From NCBI RefSeq assembly GCF_014648915.1, contig NZ_BMSA01000002.1, positions 372,001-436,000 on the forward strand: a stretch of DNA of 64,000 bases. Reading direction: 5' to 3'. The position numbers and the translations under genes are program-made. Numbering within the stretch: the stretch's first letter is position 1; each line of letters opens with the position of its first letter. A model generated the notes under the pieces. It was not told where the DNA came from, ran no database searches, and saw nothing but the letters and a program-made list of their open reading frames with translations. Positions 25,206-34,225 of this stretch are shown in pieces. Source of the stretch: Streptomyces phaeofaciens (GTDB taxonomy: Bacteria; Actinomycetota; Actinomycetes; Streptomycetales; Streptomycetaceae).

Positions 25206-25976
25206 TCAGAGCGACGAGAGCCGGAAGCCGGTCCGGCTCACCAGCCGCCACAGCCACAGATGGGCCGCCAGCAGCAGCGGCAGCGCCGCCAGCGAGAGCG
25301 GGACGATCAACGTCAGCGCCGTGTCGCTCGCCGCGTGCTCGCTCAGCGGCAGCCGCGCCCCGGCCAGCACCGCCAGCGTGGCGCTCACCAGCGAGGTCAG
25401 CAGCAGCGAGTGACGTCCGCCGCGTCCGCCGCGCCCGGTCAGCCGCAGGGCGCGCGCCAGCGGCGTCCCGGTCAGCCGCAGCGCCGCGAAGCCCAGGCCG
25501 TGGGCGAGGAACAGCAGCAGCACGAACAGCGTGGTCACCGCGCCGAGCCCGAGGGAGGTCGGCTCGGTCGGGGAGTCGTTCAGCAGCGACGCGATCAGCC
25601 AGCCCCAGCCGCCCGCCGCGAGCCAGCTGCCGCCGCAGACCAGCCAGTCGGCGGCCGGACCGCTGCCCGCCGCCCGCCACCACAGCCCGGCGTCCCGGAT
25701 CATCCAGCCCGCGAGCAGCGGCACGAACACGACCATGAGCCCGCTGAACACCTCGCCCTCCAGGGTCGGGAAGGCGCCGATGAACAGCCCGGCCGCGGCC
25801 ACCAGCCACACCTCGTTGGCCAGGAACAGGGGCCAGATCGCGGACACCGTGCGGTGCCGCTCCTCACGGTTGCGGCCCAGGTAGGGCAGGAGCATGCCGA
25901 GCCCGAGGTCGGCGCCGCCCAGGACGACGTATCCGACGAAGAAGAAGCCGAGCAGTGCGACGGCAAGGGTTTCCAT
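25206..25976 (-). CDS. cydB: Cytochrome bd-type oxidase subunit II, short form
   Basis: The 256-residue membrane protein matches the start of CydB: GGADLGLGMLLPYLGRNREER corresponds to the TDGFDMGVG...LGRNDTER region, and ANEVWLVAAAGLFIGAFP to GNQVWLITAGGALFAAWP. It has about seven or eight hydrophobic segments, against nine and 330-380 residues in ordinary CydB. It lies 12 bp downstream of cydA in the same operon. The bd oxidases reduce O2 with quinol and tolerate NO and cyanide. The C-terminal third is poorly conserved. Confidence 0.82.
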   Translation of the reverse strand: METLAVALLGFFFVGYVVLGGADLGLGMLLPYLGRNREERHRTVSAIWPLFLANEVWLVAAAGLFIGAFPTLEGEVFSGLMVVFVPLLAGWMIRDAGLWWRAAGSGPAADWLVCGGSWLAAGGWGWLIASLLNDSPTEPTSLGLGAVTTLFVLLLFLAHGLGFAALRLTGTPLARALRLTGRGGRGGRHSLLLTSLVSATLAVLAGARLPLSEHAASDTALTLIVPLSLAALPLLLAAHLWLWRLVSRTGFRLSSL

Positions 25977-25988
25977 GGACGGTGCCTC

Positions 25989-27263
25989 TCAGTACGCGAC
26001 GGCCGCGGTGGGTTCGGTGGGTTCGGCACGTTCCGGCTCCGGCTCGACGGGCCCCTGCCGCACGGCCCGCAGCAGTACCCACCAGTTGCCGACGGTCAGC
26101 ACCGCGAACAGCGGCACGAAGACGGCCAGGGACAGCCACATCCGGCCGGCCGTCACGTGGGACACGGCGTCCTCGGTGCGCAGCAGCCCGTAGACCACCC
26201 ACGGCTGCCGGCCGGCCTCCCGGAACACCCAGCCGGCGGTCATCGCGACGAACGGCAGCGGCACCAGGGCCATCAGCACCAGGTGCCAGCGGCGGGCCCC
26301 CACGGCCCACCGCCGTACCGACACCAGGACCACCGAGACCAGCACGGCCAGCGTCAGGACGCCGAACACCATCAGCATCAGCAGGCCCGCGCCCCGGGTC
26401 AGCGCCTCCGGCGGCACGTAGTTCCCGGGGCCGAACTCGCGCACCATCTCCGCCTGGAGCCGCACCACCTCGGCGTTGTCCTCGTTGAAGACGGCGGCCT
26501 TCAGCGGCTGCCACTCCTCGATCTCACCGAACTGGATCCCGCCGAAGGCCACCGTCAGCAGCAGCGCGGGCAGCGCGGTGAACACGCCGACCCGCAGCGA
26601 GCGGCGCAGCAGCCCGTCCTCGTCCGCGGTGCCCCTGCGCAGGTGGTAGGCGCTGACCCCGGCCACGAAGAGTGCCGCGGTCAGCAGCGCGCCGCCCAGG
26701 ATGTGCCCGAAGGCCAGCAGCGCGTTGGGGTTGGTGAGCATCGCCGAGGTGTCCGACAGGACGAGCCGGCCGTCCGCGCCCCGCGCGTGGCCCGCCGGGC
26801 GGTTGAGGAAGCCGTTGGTCACCAGCACCCAGTACGCGGACAGGTAGGCGGTGAGGGTCACCACCCACAGCACGCCCAGGTGCACCCACTTGTTGAACCG
26901 GCCCCAGCCCAGCAGCCACAGCGCCAGGAAGGTCGACTCGACGAAGAAGGCCAGCACGGTCTCCAGCGCCAGCGACGACCCGAAGACGTCCCCGGCGTAG
27001 GTGCCGAGCCCGCTCCAGGCCATGCCGAACTGGAACTCCATCACGAGGCCCGTGACGATGCCCACGGCGTAGTTGATGACGTACAGCCGCCCCCAGAAGC
27101 GGACCATGCGCAGATGGACGGGCTGCCCGCCGCGCAGCGTGGCACGGGTCTGGAGCACGGCCAGCACGGTGGCCAGCCCGAGGGTCAGGGATACGAAGAG
27201 GAAGTGGCCGCCCGCGGTGAGGGCGAACTGCCAGCGGGCCAGTTCGACGGTCTGTGATTCCAC
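25989..27263 (-). CDS. cydA: Cytochrome bd-type oxidase subunit I, divergent with shortened Q-loop
   Basis: The 424-residue product has the CydA core. His20 in FALTAGGHFLFV aligns with the E. coli heme ligand His19. The acidic pair in FGSSLALETVLAFFVESTF aligns with Glu99/Glu107, His in FGHILGG with His186, and GRQPW is intact. The quinol-binding Q-loop differs: KLAAIE of E. coli reads LKAAVFN, so the catalytic Glu257 is absent, and the loop is only ~25-30 residues instead of ~130. Start GTG at 27263 gives the expected N-terminus. It is an atypical second bd-type oxidase rather than the housekeeping one; no cydCD is nearby. Confidence 0.85.
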   Translation of the reverse strand: MESQTVELARWQFALTAGGHFLFVSLTLGLATVLAVLQTRATLRGGQPVHLRMVRFWGRLYVINYAVGIVTGLVMEFQFGMAWSGLGTYAGDVFGSSLALETVLAFFVESTFLALWLLGWGRFNKWVHLGVLWVVTLTAYLSAYWVLVTNGFLNRPAGHARGADGRLVLSDTSAMLTNPNALLAFGHILGGALLTAALFVAGVSAYHLRRGTADEDGLLRRSLRVGVFTALPALLLTVAFGGIQFGEIEEWQPLKAAVFNEDNAEVVRLQAEMVREFGPGNYVPPEALTRGAGLLMLMVFGVLTLAVLVSVVLVSVRRWAVGARRWHLVLMALVPLPFVAMTAGWVFREAGRQPWVVYGLLRTEDAVSHVTAGRMWLSLAVFVPLFAVLTVGNWWVLLRAVRQGPVEPEPERAEPTEPTAAVAY

Positions 27264-27404
27264 CCCCCTACCGTCGTGCCCGCAGGGGTCCTCGCGCGTC
27301 GGCCCGGGGAGGACACCTGCGTTACTCCGGGAGTGGCGGTGCGGCGGCGCGGTACACCCAGGGTTGTGCCCCGGGGCCGCCGCGAGGAGGGCGGGGCACG
27401 AAAA

Positions 27405-27441
27405 CGCCGCCCTCCCGTGCACACGGCACAAGAGGGCGGCG
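27405..27441 (-). terminator. Hairpin downstream of the SRPBCC gene
   Basis: CGCCGCCCTC (27405-27414) pairs perfectly with GAGGGCGGCG (27432-27441) across a 17-nt loop, 165 bp beyond the SRPBCC stop on the minus strand and before cydA. It may end the monooxygenase operon, which implies that cydAB has its own promoter. Confidence 0.55.
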
Positions 27442-27479
27442 GGGTCCCGCGCACCGCGGGGGATGTCGGCGCCGGAACG

Positions 27480-27496
27480 GTGAACGGACTGTTCAC
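27480..27496. promoter_or_regulatory. GTGAAC palindrome upstream of cydA
   Basis: GTGAAC and GTTCAC form a perfect inverted repeat around 5 bp, about 217 bp upstream of cydA. It resembles the redox repressor Rex site (GTGAA-N6-TTCAC), but here the spacing is N7, so Rex binding is doubtful. Confidence 0.35.
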
Positions 27497-27605
27497 GCTC
27501 CTACTTTCCGGCCGGGAGGGGGACTCGCGCGTCGGCCGGGGGAGGACACCTCGGGTACTCCGGGAGTGGCGGTACCACTCCCGGACGTACACCCGGGGTT
27601 GCGGG

Positions 27606-28160
27606 TCAGTCCTTCTCGAGTACGTACTTCAGGTGGTCCAGGGTGGTCCGTATGTCCTGGGAGAGCTTGGCGTTCCACTCCCGGACGAAGCGCTCGCGGC
27701 CGGCCTCGTCCAGGCCCGCCGCGAAGATCTTCGACAGGCCCTCGGTGAGCCGGCCCAGCCGGTAGTGGTGGACCAGCACGCAGCCGCCCGCCGTGGGCTC
27801 GATCTCGAACGACCATGTGCTCTCCTGGCGGCGGCGCGCACTGTCCAGGACCACCCAGCGGAACACCTTGCCGGGCACGGCCTCCACCACCTCGGACTCC
27901 GTCTGCCACGGTCCCCGGATCACCGGCGCCCAGGCGACGGTGTCGGTGCCGCGCGTGTTCTCGCCGCGGAAGATCGCGCCCACCGTGCGGGGCGCGCCCT
28001 CCACCCAGGTGCCGCCCCGGCACTCCACGCTCCACTCGCCGCTGCGGGAGAGGTCGCTGACGGTGTCGTAGACCTTGTCGGGAGAGGCCGCCACGAAGGT
28101 CTCGGCGCGCGCCTCGAACGTCGTGACACCTTCGGTCGTGTAGGCAGTCAGGTCACTCAT
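27606..28160 (-). CDS. SRPBCC (polyketide cyclase/START-like) protein
   Basis: The 184-residue protein has the helix-grip pattern of the SRPBCC superfamily. It opens with a strand and ASPDKVYDTVSDLSRSGEWSVE and ends with a long C-terminal helix (FVREWNAKLSQDIRTTLDHLKYVL). Members bind hydrophobic ligands; some act as aromatic polyketide cyclases, others as simple binding proteins. The ATG at 28160 starts the fold; the in-frame extension of 17 codons does not. It is downstream of a flavin monooxygenase and a quinone oxidoreductase, a combination common in aromatic tailoring, but catalysis cannot be shown from sequence. Confidence 0.82.
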   Translation of the reverse strand: MSDLTAYTTEGVTTFEARAETFVAASPDKVYDTVSDLSRSGEWSVECRGGTWVEGAPRTVGAIFRGENTRGTDTVAWAPVIRGPWQTESEVVEAVPGKVFRWVVLDSARRRQESTWSFEIEPTAGGCVLVHHYRLGRLTEGLSKIFAAGLDEAGRERFVREWNAKLSQDIRTTLDHLKYVLEKD

Positions 28161-28191
28161 GCCGGAATCCCGTCTCCTCGGTTCTTCTCGA

Positions 28192-28267
28192 AATGGCGTC
28201 AATGGCGTCAATGGCCGAACTGGCAGAACTGGCCGAACGTGCGGAACTGGCGGAGCCGGCCGAACTC
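28192..28267. repeat. Short tandem repeats in monooxygenase/SRPBCC spacer
   Basis: The spacer contains AATGGCGTC twice in tandem, followed by four or five degenerate copies of an 8-12 nt unit built on GAACTGGC. It is non-coding on the transcribed strand and resembles the repeat at 5039-5074 in style, not in sequence. Confidence 0.6.
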
Positions 28268-28298
28268 GTGGGGAGCGGAAAGGGCGGAAAGGCGTTTC

Positions 28299-29504
28299 TC
28301 ACACCCGCGCGTAATCACGCGCACCGTGCAGCCAGTCGACCTTTTCGTAGAGTTCCTCGCTGGACAGCGCCGACAGCGCCACATTCCGTTCCTTCGCGGC
28401 CACCCCGTCCGGGTGGTACACCTGGCGGCCCATCTCCCGGGCCACCCACTGGGCCTTGGCGGTACGCGGCCCGCGCCGCTCGTTGTACGCCGTCAGCGCG
28501 CGCGGGATCGGATCGGCGGCGCGGTCCCCCGCGTCGCCCGCGTCCCCGAGCAGATCGCCGATCAGCACCGCGTCCTCCAGCGCCTGGCAGGCGCCCTGCG
28601 CCGCGTACTGGAGCATCGGGTGCGCCGCGTCGCCGAGCAGCGCGACCCGGCCGTCCACCCAGCGCTCCACCGGATCCCGGTCGCACAGCACCCACCGGTG
28701 CCAGTCGTCGCCCAGCTCCAGCAGCGCCCGCGCCCTCGGGCTCAGCCCCGGGAACTCCTCCAGCACCCCGGCGCGGCCGGCGGGCACCCCGGTGACCGCC
28801 TCGGTGGCGCCGTCGTCCCGGGTCGCCGCCAGGTTCAGCGCCCGCCCGCCGCTGATCGGGTAGTGCACGAAGTGCCACTTGGGGCCCGCCCACAGGGACA
28901 CCGCGTTGGACCGCAGCTCCTCGGGGACCCGCTCCATCGGGATCACCGACCGGTAGATGGTGTGCCCGGACACCCGTGGCTCGCCGTCGCCGACCAGCTG
29001 GGCGCGGACGGCGGAGCGCAGCCCGTCGGCGCCCAGCACCGCGTCCGCGGTCAGCCGCAGATCGCCCGGCGCGAGGACGACCGTGGCGCCCGTCGCGTCC
29101 TGCTCGTACCCGGTGACCTGGCAGCCGGTGAGCAGCTCCACGTTGGCCAGCGGCCGGCAGGCCTCCAGCAGCGGCCGGTAGAGGTCGGTGCGGTGCACCA
29201 CCGCGTACGGGTTGCCGTAGCGCCGCCGGTAGGCCTCGCTCAGCGGCATGGCGTTGATGCGTTCGCCGGTGGTGCCGTCGAAGAGCCGCAGCTCGTCGAT
29301 GAACACGGCCCGCTCGCGCACCGCCTCGCCCACCCCGAGCCGGTCCAGGGCGTGGAAGGCGTTCGGCGCCAATTGGATGCCGGCCCCCAGCTCGGTGAAC
29401 TCCCCGCGGCGCTCCAGCACCGTGACCCGGTGCCCGCGCCGGGCGAGACCCAGGGTGACGGCCAGCCCGCCGATCCCCCCGCCGACTACCACTATGTGTG
29501 ACAT
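28299..29504 (-). CDS. FAD-dependent aromatic monooxygenase (salicylate-hydroxylase type)
   Basis: This is a 401-residue group A flavoprotein hydroxylase with all three FAD/NADPH motifs: VVGGGIGGLAVTLGLARRG at the N-terminus, LGADGLRSAVRAQL in mid-chain and LLGDAAHPMLQYAAQGACQALEDA near residue 290. It hydroxylates an aromatic ring using NADPH and O2. Ribosome site GAGAGGAG lies before the ATG. It sits between a quinone oxidoreductase and the SRPBCC gene. Compared with the related protein at 11277-12299, the GDAAH motif is intact, so this one should be active. Confidence 0.93.
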   Translation of the reverse strand: MSHIVVVGGGIGGLAVTLGLARRGHRVTVLERRGEFTELGAGIQLAPNAFHALDRLGVGEAVRERAVFIDELRLFDGTTGERINAMPLSEAYRRRYGNPYAVVHRTDLYRPLLEACRPLANVELLTGCQVTGYEQDATGATVVLAPGDLRLTADAVLGADGLRSAVRAQLVGDGEPRVSGHTIYRSVIPMERVPEELRSNAVSLWAGPKWHFVHYPISGGRALNLAATRDDGATEAVTGVPAGRAGVLEEFPGLSPRARALLELGDDWHRWVLCDRDPVERWVDGRVALLGDAAHPMLQYAAQGACQALEDAVLIGDLLGDAGDAGDRAADPIPRALTAYNERRGPRTAKAQWVAREMGRQVYHPDGVAAKERNVALSALSSEELYEKVDWLHGARDYARV

Positions 29505-29605
29505 CGCACTCCTCTCAGCGCTCCAGGGGACACGGCCCGCGTTCGACGGGCCGGCGCTGCCGGGGCGGGCCGCCGGGTCCGTACGGGCGGCCGCCGGTAG
29601 GGGGT

Positions 29606-30631
29606 TCAGTGCCCGGCGACCCGCGACGGCGACGGCGCGTCCAGGTCCGGGCGGACGATCAGGCGTCTGCCGCGCAGATCGCCCTTCTCCATCCGGCGGT
29701 GCGCCTCGGGCAGGGCGGACAGCGGGACGCGTTCGGTGTGGCGCGGCGCGAGGCGGCCCGCCGCCAGCAGCCGGTTCACCGTGCCCGCGGCGGCGGCGAG
29801 TTCGGCCGTGCTCGCGTGCGAGATGACGAAGCCGAGTATCGAGGCGTCCTTCATGTAGAACGGCCCCACCGGCAGCACCGGCCGGGCCGTGACACCGGCC
29901 AGCAGCACGATCCGGCCGCGCGGGGCGAGCAGGGCGACCGCCTCGGTGAGGTCGTTGGTCCCGGCCGAGTCGACATGCACGTCGATCCCGGCCGGACAGG
30001 CGGCCCGCAGCCGCTCGCCGAGCGCCGGATCCCGGTAGTCGAACACCTCGGCGGCACCGAGCGAGCGCACGTACTGCGCGTCGCGCGCCGACGCGGTCGC
30101 CACCACCCGGGCGCCGGCGTCCACCGCCATGACGGTCAGTGCCGCGCCCACGTTCCCCGCGGCCCCGGCCACGAACACCGTCTCGCCGGGCAGCAGCCGG
30201 GCGTGGGTGAACAGCGCCAGGTACGCGGTGCCCCCGGGGTGCAGCACGGCCACCGCCGTCTCCGGGTCCACCCCCGGCGGCAGCCGGTAGAGCCGGTCGC
30301 GGGCGACCACGGCCAGTTCCGCCGCGGCGCCCTGCCGGCCCTCGTGTCCGAGGCTGTTGCTCCACACCGCATCGCCCGGCCGCAGGCCCGCCGCGCCCGG
30401 ACCGGCCTCGACCACCGTCCCCACCAGGTCCCGGCTCAGCACCAGCGGCATCGGCACCGGCGTACGGAACACCCCGGACCGTACGAACGTGTCGACGGGG
30501 TTGACGGTCGTGGCGGTGACCTCGACCAGGACGTCGGTCGGGCCCGGGCGGGGAGCGGGCAGTTCGGCGACGCGGATCTCGTCGGGGGAACCGAGTTGCT
30601 CGACAAAGGCAGCACGCATGGTTCGCAGCAT
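29606..30631 (-). CDS. Zinc-independent NADPH:quinone oxidoreductase (MDR family)
   Basis: The 341-residue product has the MDR layout: a GroES-like N-terminal domain (VNPVDTFVRSGVF, LSRDLVGTVVEAGPG), then a Rossmann domain with VAGAAGNVGAALTVMAVDAGARVVATAS. It lacks the catalytic and structural zinc cysteines of alcohol dehydrogenases, as quinone reductases do. It reduces quinones or enones with NADPH. The ATG at 30631 is favoured by GGGAG 11 bases upstream; an internal ATG at 30619 has no ribosome site. It is first in the leftward block and divergent from the FAD/NAD(P)-binding oxygenase, with a 179-bp shared promoter region. Confidence 0.9.
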   Translation of the reverse strand: MLRTMRAAFVEQLGSPDEIRVAELPAPRPGPTDVLVEVTATTVNPVDTFVRSGVFRTPVPMPLVLSRDLVGTVVEAGPGAAGLRPGDAVWSNSLGHEGRQGAAAELAVVARDRLYRLPPGVDPETAVAVLHPGGTAYLALFTHARLLPGETVFVAGAAGNVGAALTVMAVDAGARVVATASARDAQYVRSLGAAEVFDYRDPALGERLRAACPAGIDVHVDSAGTNDLTEAVALLAPRGRIVLLAGVTARPVLPVGPFYMKDASILGFVISHASTAELAAAAGTVNRLLAAGRLAPRHTERVPLSALPEAHRRMEKGDLRGRRLIVRPDLDAPSPSRVAGH

Positions 30632-30810
30632 GGTGCCCGTTCTCCCGGGCGCCCCGGGAATTCGGCGGAATGCGTCAGGTCCTCGGCGCGGATTACCGCA
30701 CTCACGCGAGGTCGCCGGAGAACCTGACGGACTGGCCCGGCATTGATTGACCCGCTCCCGACCCCCGCTGCGATGATCCCGGAAAAATACCGGCCGCATG
30801 GGGAGAGTTC

Positions 30811-32802
30811 ATGAGCAGCAGGTGCGTGGAGGTCTGCATTGTCGGCGGCGGACCGCGCGGACTGTCCGTCCTGGAGCGGGTGTGCGCCAACGAGCGGCAC
30901 AGCCCGTCCGGAGCCTCCGTCCTCGTCCATGTCGTCGACCCCGCCGCCCCCGGCGCCGGCGGGGTGTGGCGCACGGACCAGTCCCGCCACCTGCTGATGA
31001 ACACGGTCGCCTCACAGGTCACCGTCTTCACCGACCCGAGCGCCCGGATCCCGGGCCCCATCGAGGAGGGTCCGAGCCTGTACGAGTGGGCCCGGCAGCT
31101 GGCACTGCTCGGCACCGAGGGCGGCGAGCACGACGAGGCCACCCTCGCCGAGGCCCGTCGGCTGGGCCCCGACACCTACCCGACCAGGGCGTTCTACGGC
31201 CACTACCTCAACGACAGCTTCCGGCGGATCGTGGCCGGCGCCCCGGACCACGTCCGGGTCCATGTCCACCGGTCCCGGGCCGTCGCCATGGCCGACACCC
31301 ACGGCGTCACCGGCGGCCCCCAGGGCGTCCGCCTCGCCGACGGCACCCGGCTCAACGACCTCGACGCGATCGTGCTGGCCCTGGGCCATGTGCCCGCCAA
31401 GCTGACCCCGCGCCAGGAACGCACCGCCGCCCTGGCCCGCATCCACTACCTGACCTACATCACCCCCTCCAACCCGGCCGACGTCGACCTCGACGCGATC
31501 GAACCGGGCACCCCGGTGCTGCTGCGCGGGCTCGGGCTCAACTTCTTCGACTACATGGCCCTGTTCACGCACAGCCGGGGCGGCACCTTCGTCCGCGACG
31601 ACGACGGCCGCCTCGTCTACCGTCCCTCCGGCCGCGAGCCCCGGATGTACGCCAGCTCGCGGCGCGGAGTGCCGTACCACGCCCGGGGCGAGAACCAGAA
31701 GGGCGCGCACGGCCGCTACTTCCCCCGGCTGCTGACCGCCGACCGCATCGCGGAGCTGCGCGCCCGCTCGGCGGCCGGCGCCCGGATGCGGTTCACCGAG
31801 GACCTGTGGCCGCTGATCCGCCGGGAGGTCGAGAGCGTCTACTACGCCACCCTCCTCAGGTCCCGCGGCGCCGGCGACACCGAGACCGAGGCCCTCACCG
31901 AGCGCTACCTGGAGGTCGGCGGCGACGCCGTCCGGGCGGCCGCGCTGCTGGACGCGTACGAGATCCGGCCCGAGGACCGCTGGGACTGGCAACGGATCTC
32001 CGCGCCGCTGGGCCGCACCCGGTTCGCCGACCGCGACGAGTTCCGCGCCTGGCTCCTCGGCCATCTGCGGCGCGATGTCGAGGCCGCCCGGGCCGGCAAC
32101 GCCGACGGCCCCCTCAAGGCCGCCCTCGACGTCCTGCGCGACCTGCGCAACGAGATCCGGCTCGCCGTCGACCACGGCGGCCTGGAGGGGAACTCCTACC
32201 GCGACGACCTGGAGGGCTGGTACACCCCGCTCAACGCCTTCCTCTCCATCGGCCCGCCCGCCTCCCGGATCGAGGAGATGATCGCCCTGATCGAGGCGGG
32301 CCTCCTCGAACTCACCGGCCCCGGCACCGAGATCCGCTTCGACGCCGCCCAGCCCTGCTTCGTCGCCGAGTCCGGGGAGGTGCCCGGGCCGGCCGTCCGC
32401 GCCCGTGCGCTGATCGAGGCCCGGCTGCCCGAACCCGACCTGCGCCGCACCGAGGACCCGCTGCTGCGGCACCTCCTCGCCACCGAGCAGGCGGTGCCGT
32501 ACCGCATCGAGGGCGAGTGCGGCACCAGTTACGAGACCGGCGGCCTCGCCGTCAGCGAACGGCCCTACCACCTGCTGGACTCGCGCGGCCGCTCCCACCC
32601 GCGCCGCTTCGCCTTCGGCGTGCCCACCGAGGCCGTGCACTGGGTGACCGCGGCCGGCATCCGCCCCGGCGTCGACTCCGTCACCCTCGGCGACTCCGAC
32701 GCCATCGCCCGCGCCGTCCTGGGCCTGCCCCCGGCCACCCGGGTCCCGAGCGAGGTACGCCCGGCCGCCGACGACACGGACCTGCTCGGGGTGATCGTGT
32801 GA
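30811..32802 (+). CDS. FAD/NAD(P)-binding N-oxygenase, CreE-like (candidate L-aspartate to nitrosuccinate)
   Basis: The 663-residue protein belongs to the large FAD-NAD(P)-binding family. It has an N-terminal FAD motif [15 protein letters not shown] and a second Rossmann segment [18 protein letters not shown] with a following RGGTF. CreE-type enzymes of the aspartate-nitrosuccinate pathway are flavoproteins of similar size that oxidise L-aspartate in three steps to nitrosuccinate. The next gene starts within the last codon of this one and encodes a fumarase/adenylosuccinate-lyase-family enzyme, exactly the CreD position. Family membership is strong; the specific reaction rests on this pairing and is inferred. 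Confidence 0.72.
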   Translation: MSSRCVEVCIVGGGPRGLSVLERVCANERHSPSGASVLVHVVDPAAPGAGGVWRTDQSRHLLMNTVASQVTVFTDPSARIPGPIEEGPSLYEWARQLALLGTEGGEHDEATLAEARRLGPDTYPTRAFYGHYLNDSFRRIVAGAPDHVRVHVHRSRAVAMADTHGVTGGPQGVRLADGTRLNDLDAIVLALGHVPAKLTPRQERTAALARIHYLTYITPSNPADVDLDAIEPGTPVLLRGLGLNFFDYMALFTHSRGGTFVRDDDGRLVYRPSGREPRMYASSRRGVPYHARGENQKGAHGRYFPRLLTADRIAELRARSAAGARMRFTEDLWPLIRREVESVYYATLLRSRGAGDTETEALTERYLEVGGDAVRAAALLDAYEIRPEDRWDWQRISAPLGRTRFADRDEFRAWLLGHLRRDVEAARAGNADGPLKAALDVLRDLRNEIRLAVDHGGLEGNSYRDDLEGWYTPLNAFLSIGPPASRIEEMIALIEAGLLELTGPGTEIRFDAAQPCFVAESGEVPGPAVRARALIEARLPEPDLRRTEDPLLRHLLATEQAVPYRIEGECGTSYETGGLAVSERPYHLLDSRGRSHPRRFAFGVPTEAVHWVTAAGIRPGVDSVTLGDSDAIARAVLGLPPATRVPSEVRPAADDTDLLGVIV

Positions 32803-34211
32803 CCGCCCCGGGAGGGACCGCCCCCCGCGCCGCCGCCGACACCGGACTGCTCTCGCCCGTGCGGGCCGGCACCCCCGTCGAGGCGGCCGTCGCCGACGAC
32901 GCGTGGGTGCGGGCGATGCTGGAGGCGGAGGCCGCGCTGGCCCGGGCGCAGGCCCGGCTCGGGGCCGTCCCGAAGGAGGCCGCGGACGTCATCTCCCGGG
33001 CCGCCGCGTCCTGTTCGCTCGACGTCCGCGCCCTCGCCGTCGACTCCCGGGAGACCGCCAACCCGGTGGTCGGCCTGGTCCGGGCGTTCACCCGGGAGGT
33101 CGCCGCGCTCGACCCGGCCGCCGCCGACTACGTGCACCGCGGCTCCACCAGCCAGGACGTCTTCGACACCGGCGCCATGCTGGTGGCCGCCCGCGCCCTG
33201 CGGATCGTCCGCGCCGACCTGGAACGCTCGGTCACCGCCCTCGGCGCGCTGGCCCGCGCCCATCGCGACACCCCGATGGCGGGCCGCACCCTGGGTCTCC
33301 AGGCGGTCCCCACCACCTTCGGCCTGAAGGCGGCCGGCTGGCGCGAGCTGCTCAGGGACGCCGTCCGCCGCGTCGACCGGGTCCTCGACGGCGGCCTCCC
33401 GGTGTCCCTCGGCGGCGCCGCCGGCACCCTCGCCGGCTACCTGGAGTACGCCCGCGTGGACGGCGCCGCGGGCCCCGCCGACGACGGCTACCACCAGCGG
33501 CTGGTGGAGGCGTTCGCCGAGGAGACCGGGCTCGCCGTGCCCGTGCTGCCCTGGCACGCCCTGCGCACCCCGCTCGCCGACCTGGCCGCGGCCCTGGCCT
33601 TCACCACCGGGGCGCTGGGCCGGCTCGCCGTGGACGTGCAGTCCCTGGCCCGGACCGAGGTGGCGGAGGTCGCCGAGGCCGCGGTCGCCGGACGCGGCGG
33701 CTCCTCGGCCATGCCGCACAAACGCAACCCGGTCCTGTCCACCCTGATCCGTGCCGCGGCCCTCCAGGTGCCGGCGTTCGCCGCCGCCCTGACCCAGTGC
33801 CTGGTCACCGAGGAGGAGCGGTCGGCGGGCGTCTGGCACGCGGAGTGGCTGCCGCTGCGCGAGTGCCTTCGGCTGGCCGGCGGCGCCGCCCGCACCGCCG
33901 TGGAGCTCACCGAGGGCCTCGAGGTACGGCCCGACCGGATGCGCGCCAACCTCGACCTCACCGGCAGCCGGCTGGTCTCCGAGCGGGTCGCCGCGCGGCT
34001 GGCGCCGCACGTCGGCAAGGCCGCCGCGAAGGACCTGCTGTCCGCCGCGTCCGCCACCGCCGCCGAGACCGGCCGCCCGCTCGCGGAGGTGCTCGCCGCC
34101 CTGCCCGAACTCACCGGCCGGCTCGGCCTCGCCGACCTGGCCGCCCTGTGCGACCCGACCGGATATCCCGGCGCCGCGGGCCCGCTGGTGGACCGCGCCC
34201 TCACCCCCTGA
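32799..34211 (+). CDS. Fumarase/aspartase-superfamily lyase, candidate nitrosuccinate lyase (CreD-like)
   Basis: The 470-residue product has the three conserved regions of the superfamily, closest in style to 3-carboxy-cis,cis-muconate cycloisomerases: [12 protein letters not shown] (C1), [20 protein letters not shown] (C2) and [12 protein letters not shown] (C3, with the catalytic Ser loop). The GTG start overlaps the upstream stop by 4 bp (GTGA), so the two are translationally coupled. No protocatechuate genes lie nearby, which argues against a PcaB role. In the aspartate-nitrosuccinate pathway such a lyase splits nitrosuccinate to fumarate and nitrous acid. Superfamily is certain, substrate inferred. 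Confidence 0.74.
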   Translation: MTAPGGTAPRAAADTGLLSPVRAGTPVEAAVADDAWVRAMLEAEAALARAQARLGAVPKEAADVISRAAASCSLDVRALAVDSRETANPVVGLVRAFTREVAALDPAAADYVHRGSTSQDVFDTGAMLVAARALRIVRADLERSVTALGALARAHRDTPMAGRTLGLQAVPTTFGLKAAGWRELLRDAVRRVDRVLDGGLPVSLGGAAGTLAGYLEYARVDGAAGPADDGYHQRLVEAFAEETGLAVPVLPWHALRTPLADLAAALAFTTGALGRLAVDVQSLARTEVAEVAEAAVAGRGGSSAMPHKRNPVLSTLIRAAALQVPAFAAALTQCLVTEEERSAGVWHAEWLPLRECLRLAGGAARTAVELTEGLEVRPDRMRANLDLTGSRLVSERVAARLAPHVGKAAAKDLLSAASATAAETGRPLAEVLAALPELTGRLGLADLAALCDPTGYPGAAGPLVDRALTP

Positions 34212-34225
34212 CTGGAGGCAGTCCC

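Larger units (their letters stand above)
27291..27601. repeat. Two copies of a ~77-bp direct repeat in cydA upstream region
   Basis: Copy 1 spans 27291-27366 and copy 2 spans 27524-27601. They share CTCGCGCGTCGGCC, GGAGGACACCT, TACTCCGGGAGTGGCGGT and GTACACCC-N-GGGTTG in the same order, with a 10-15 bp divergent middle. They flank a hairpin (27405-27441) and a palindrome (27480-27496). The 342-bp gap contains no gene. The repeats could be duplicated regulatory sites or a small mobile or duplicated remnant. Confidence 0.7.

Noticed and set aside
27480..27496. Rex redox-repressor site upstream of cydA
   Set aside because: The half-sites fit, but the spacing is one base too long for the known Rex consensus and the site is more than 200 bp from cydA. 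It was kept only as an unassigned palindrome.
32799..34211. Protocatechuate pathway enzyme PcaB or purine enzyme PurB
   Set aside because: None of the partner genes of either pathway is nearby and the gene is coupled to a flavoprotein oxygenase instead.
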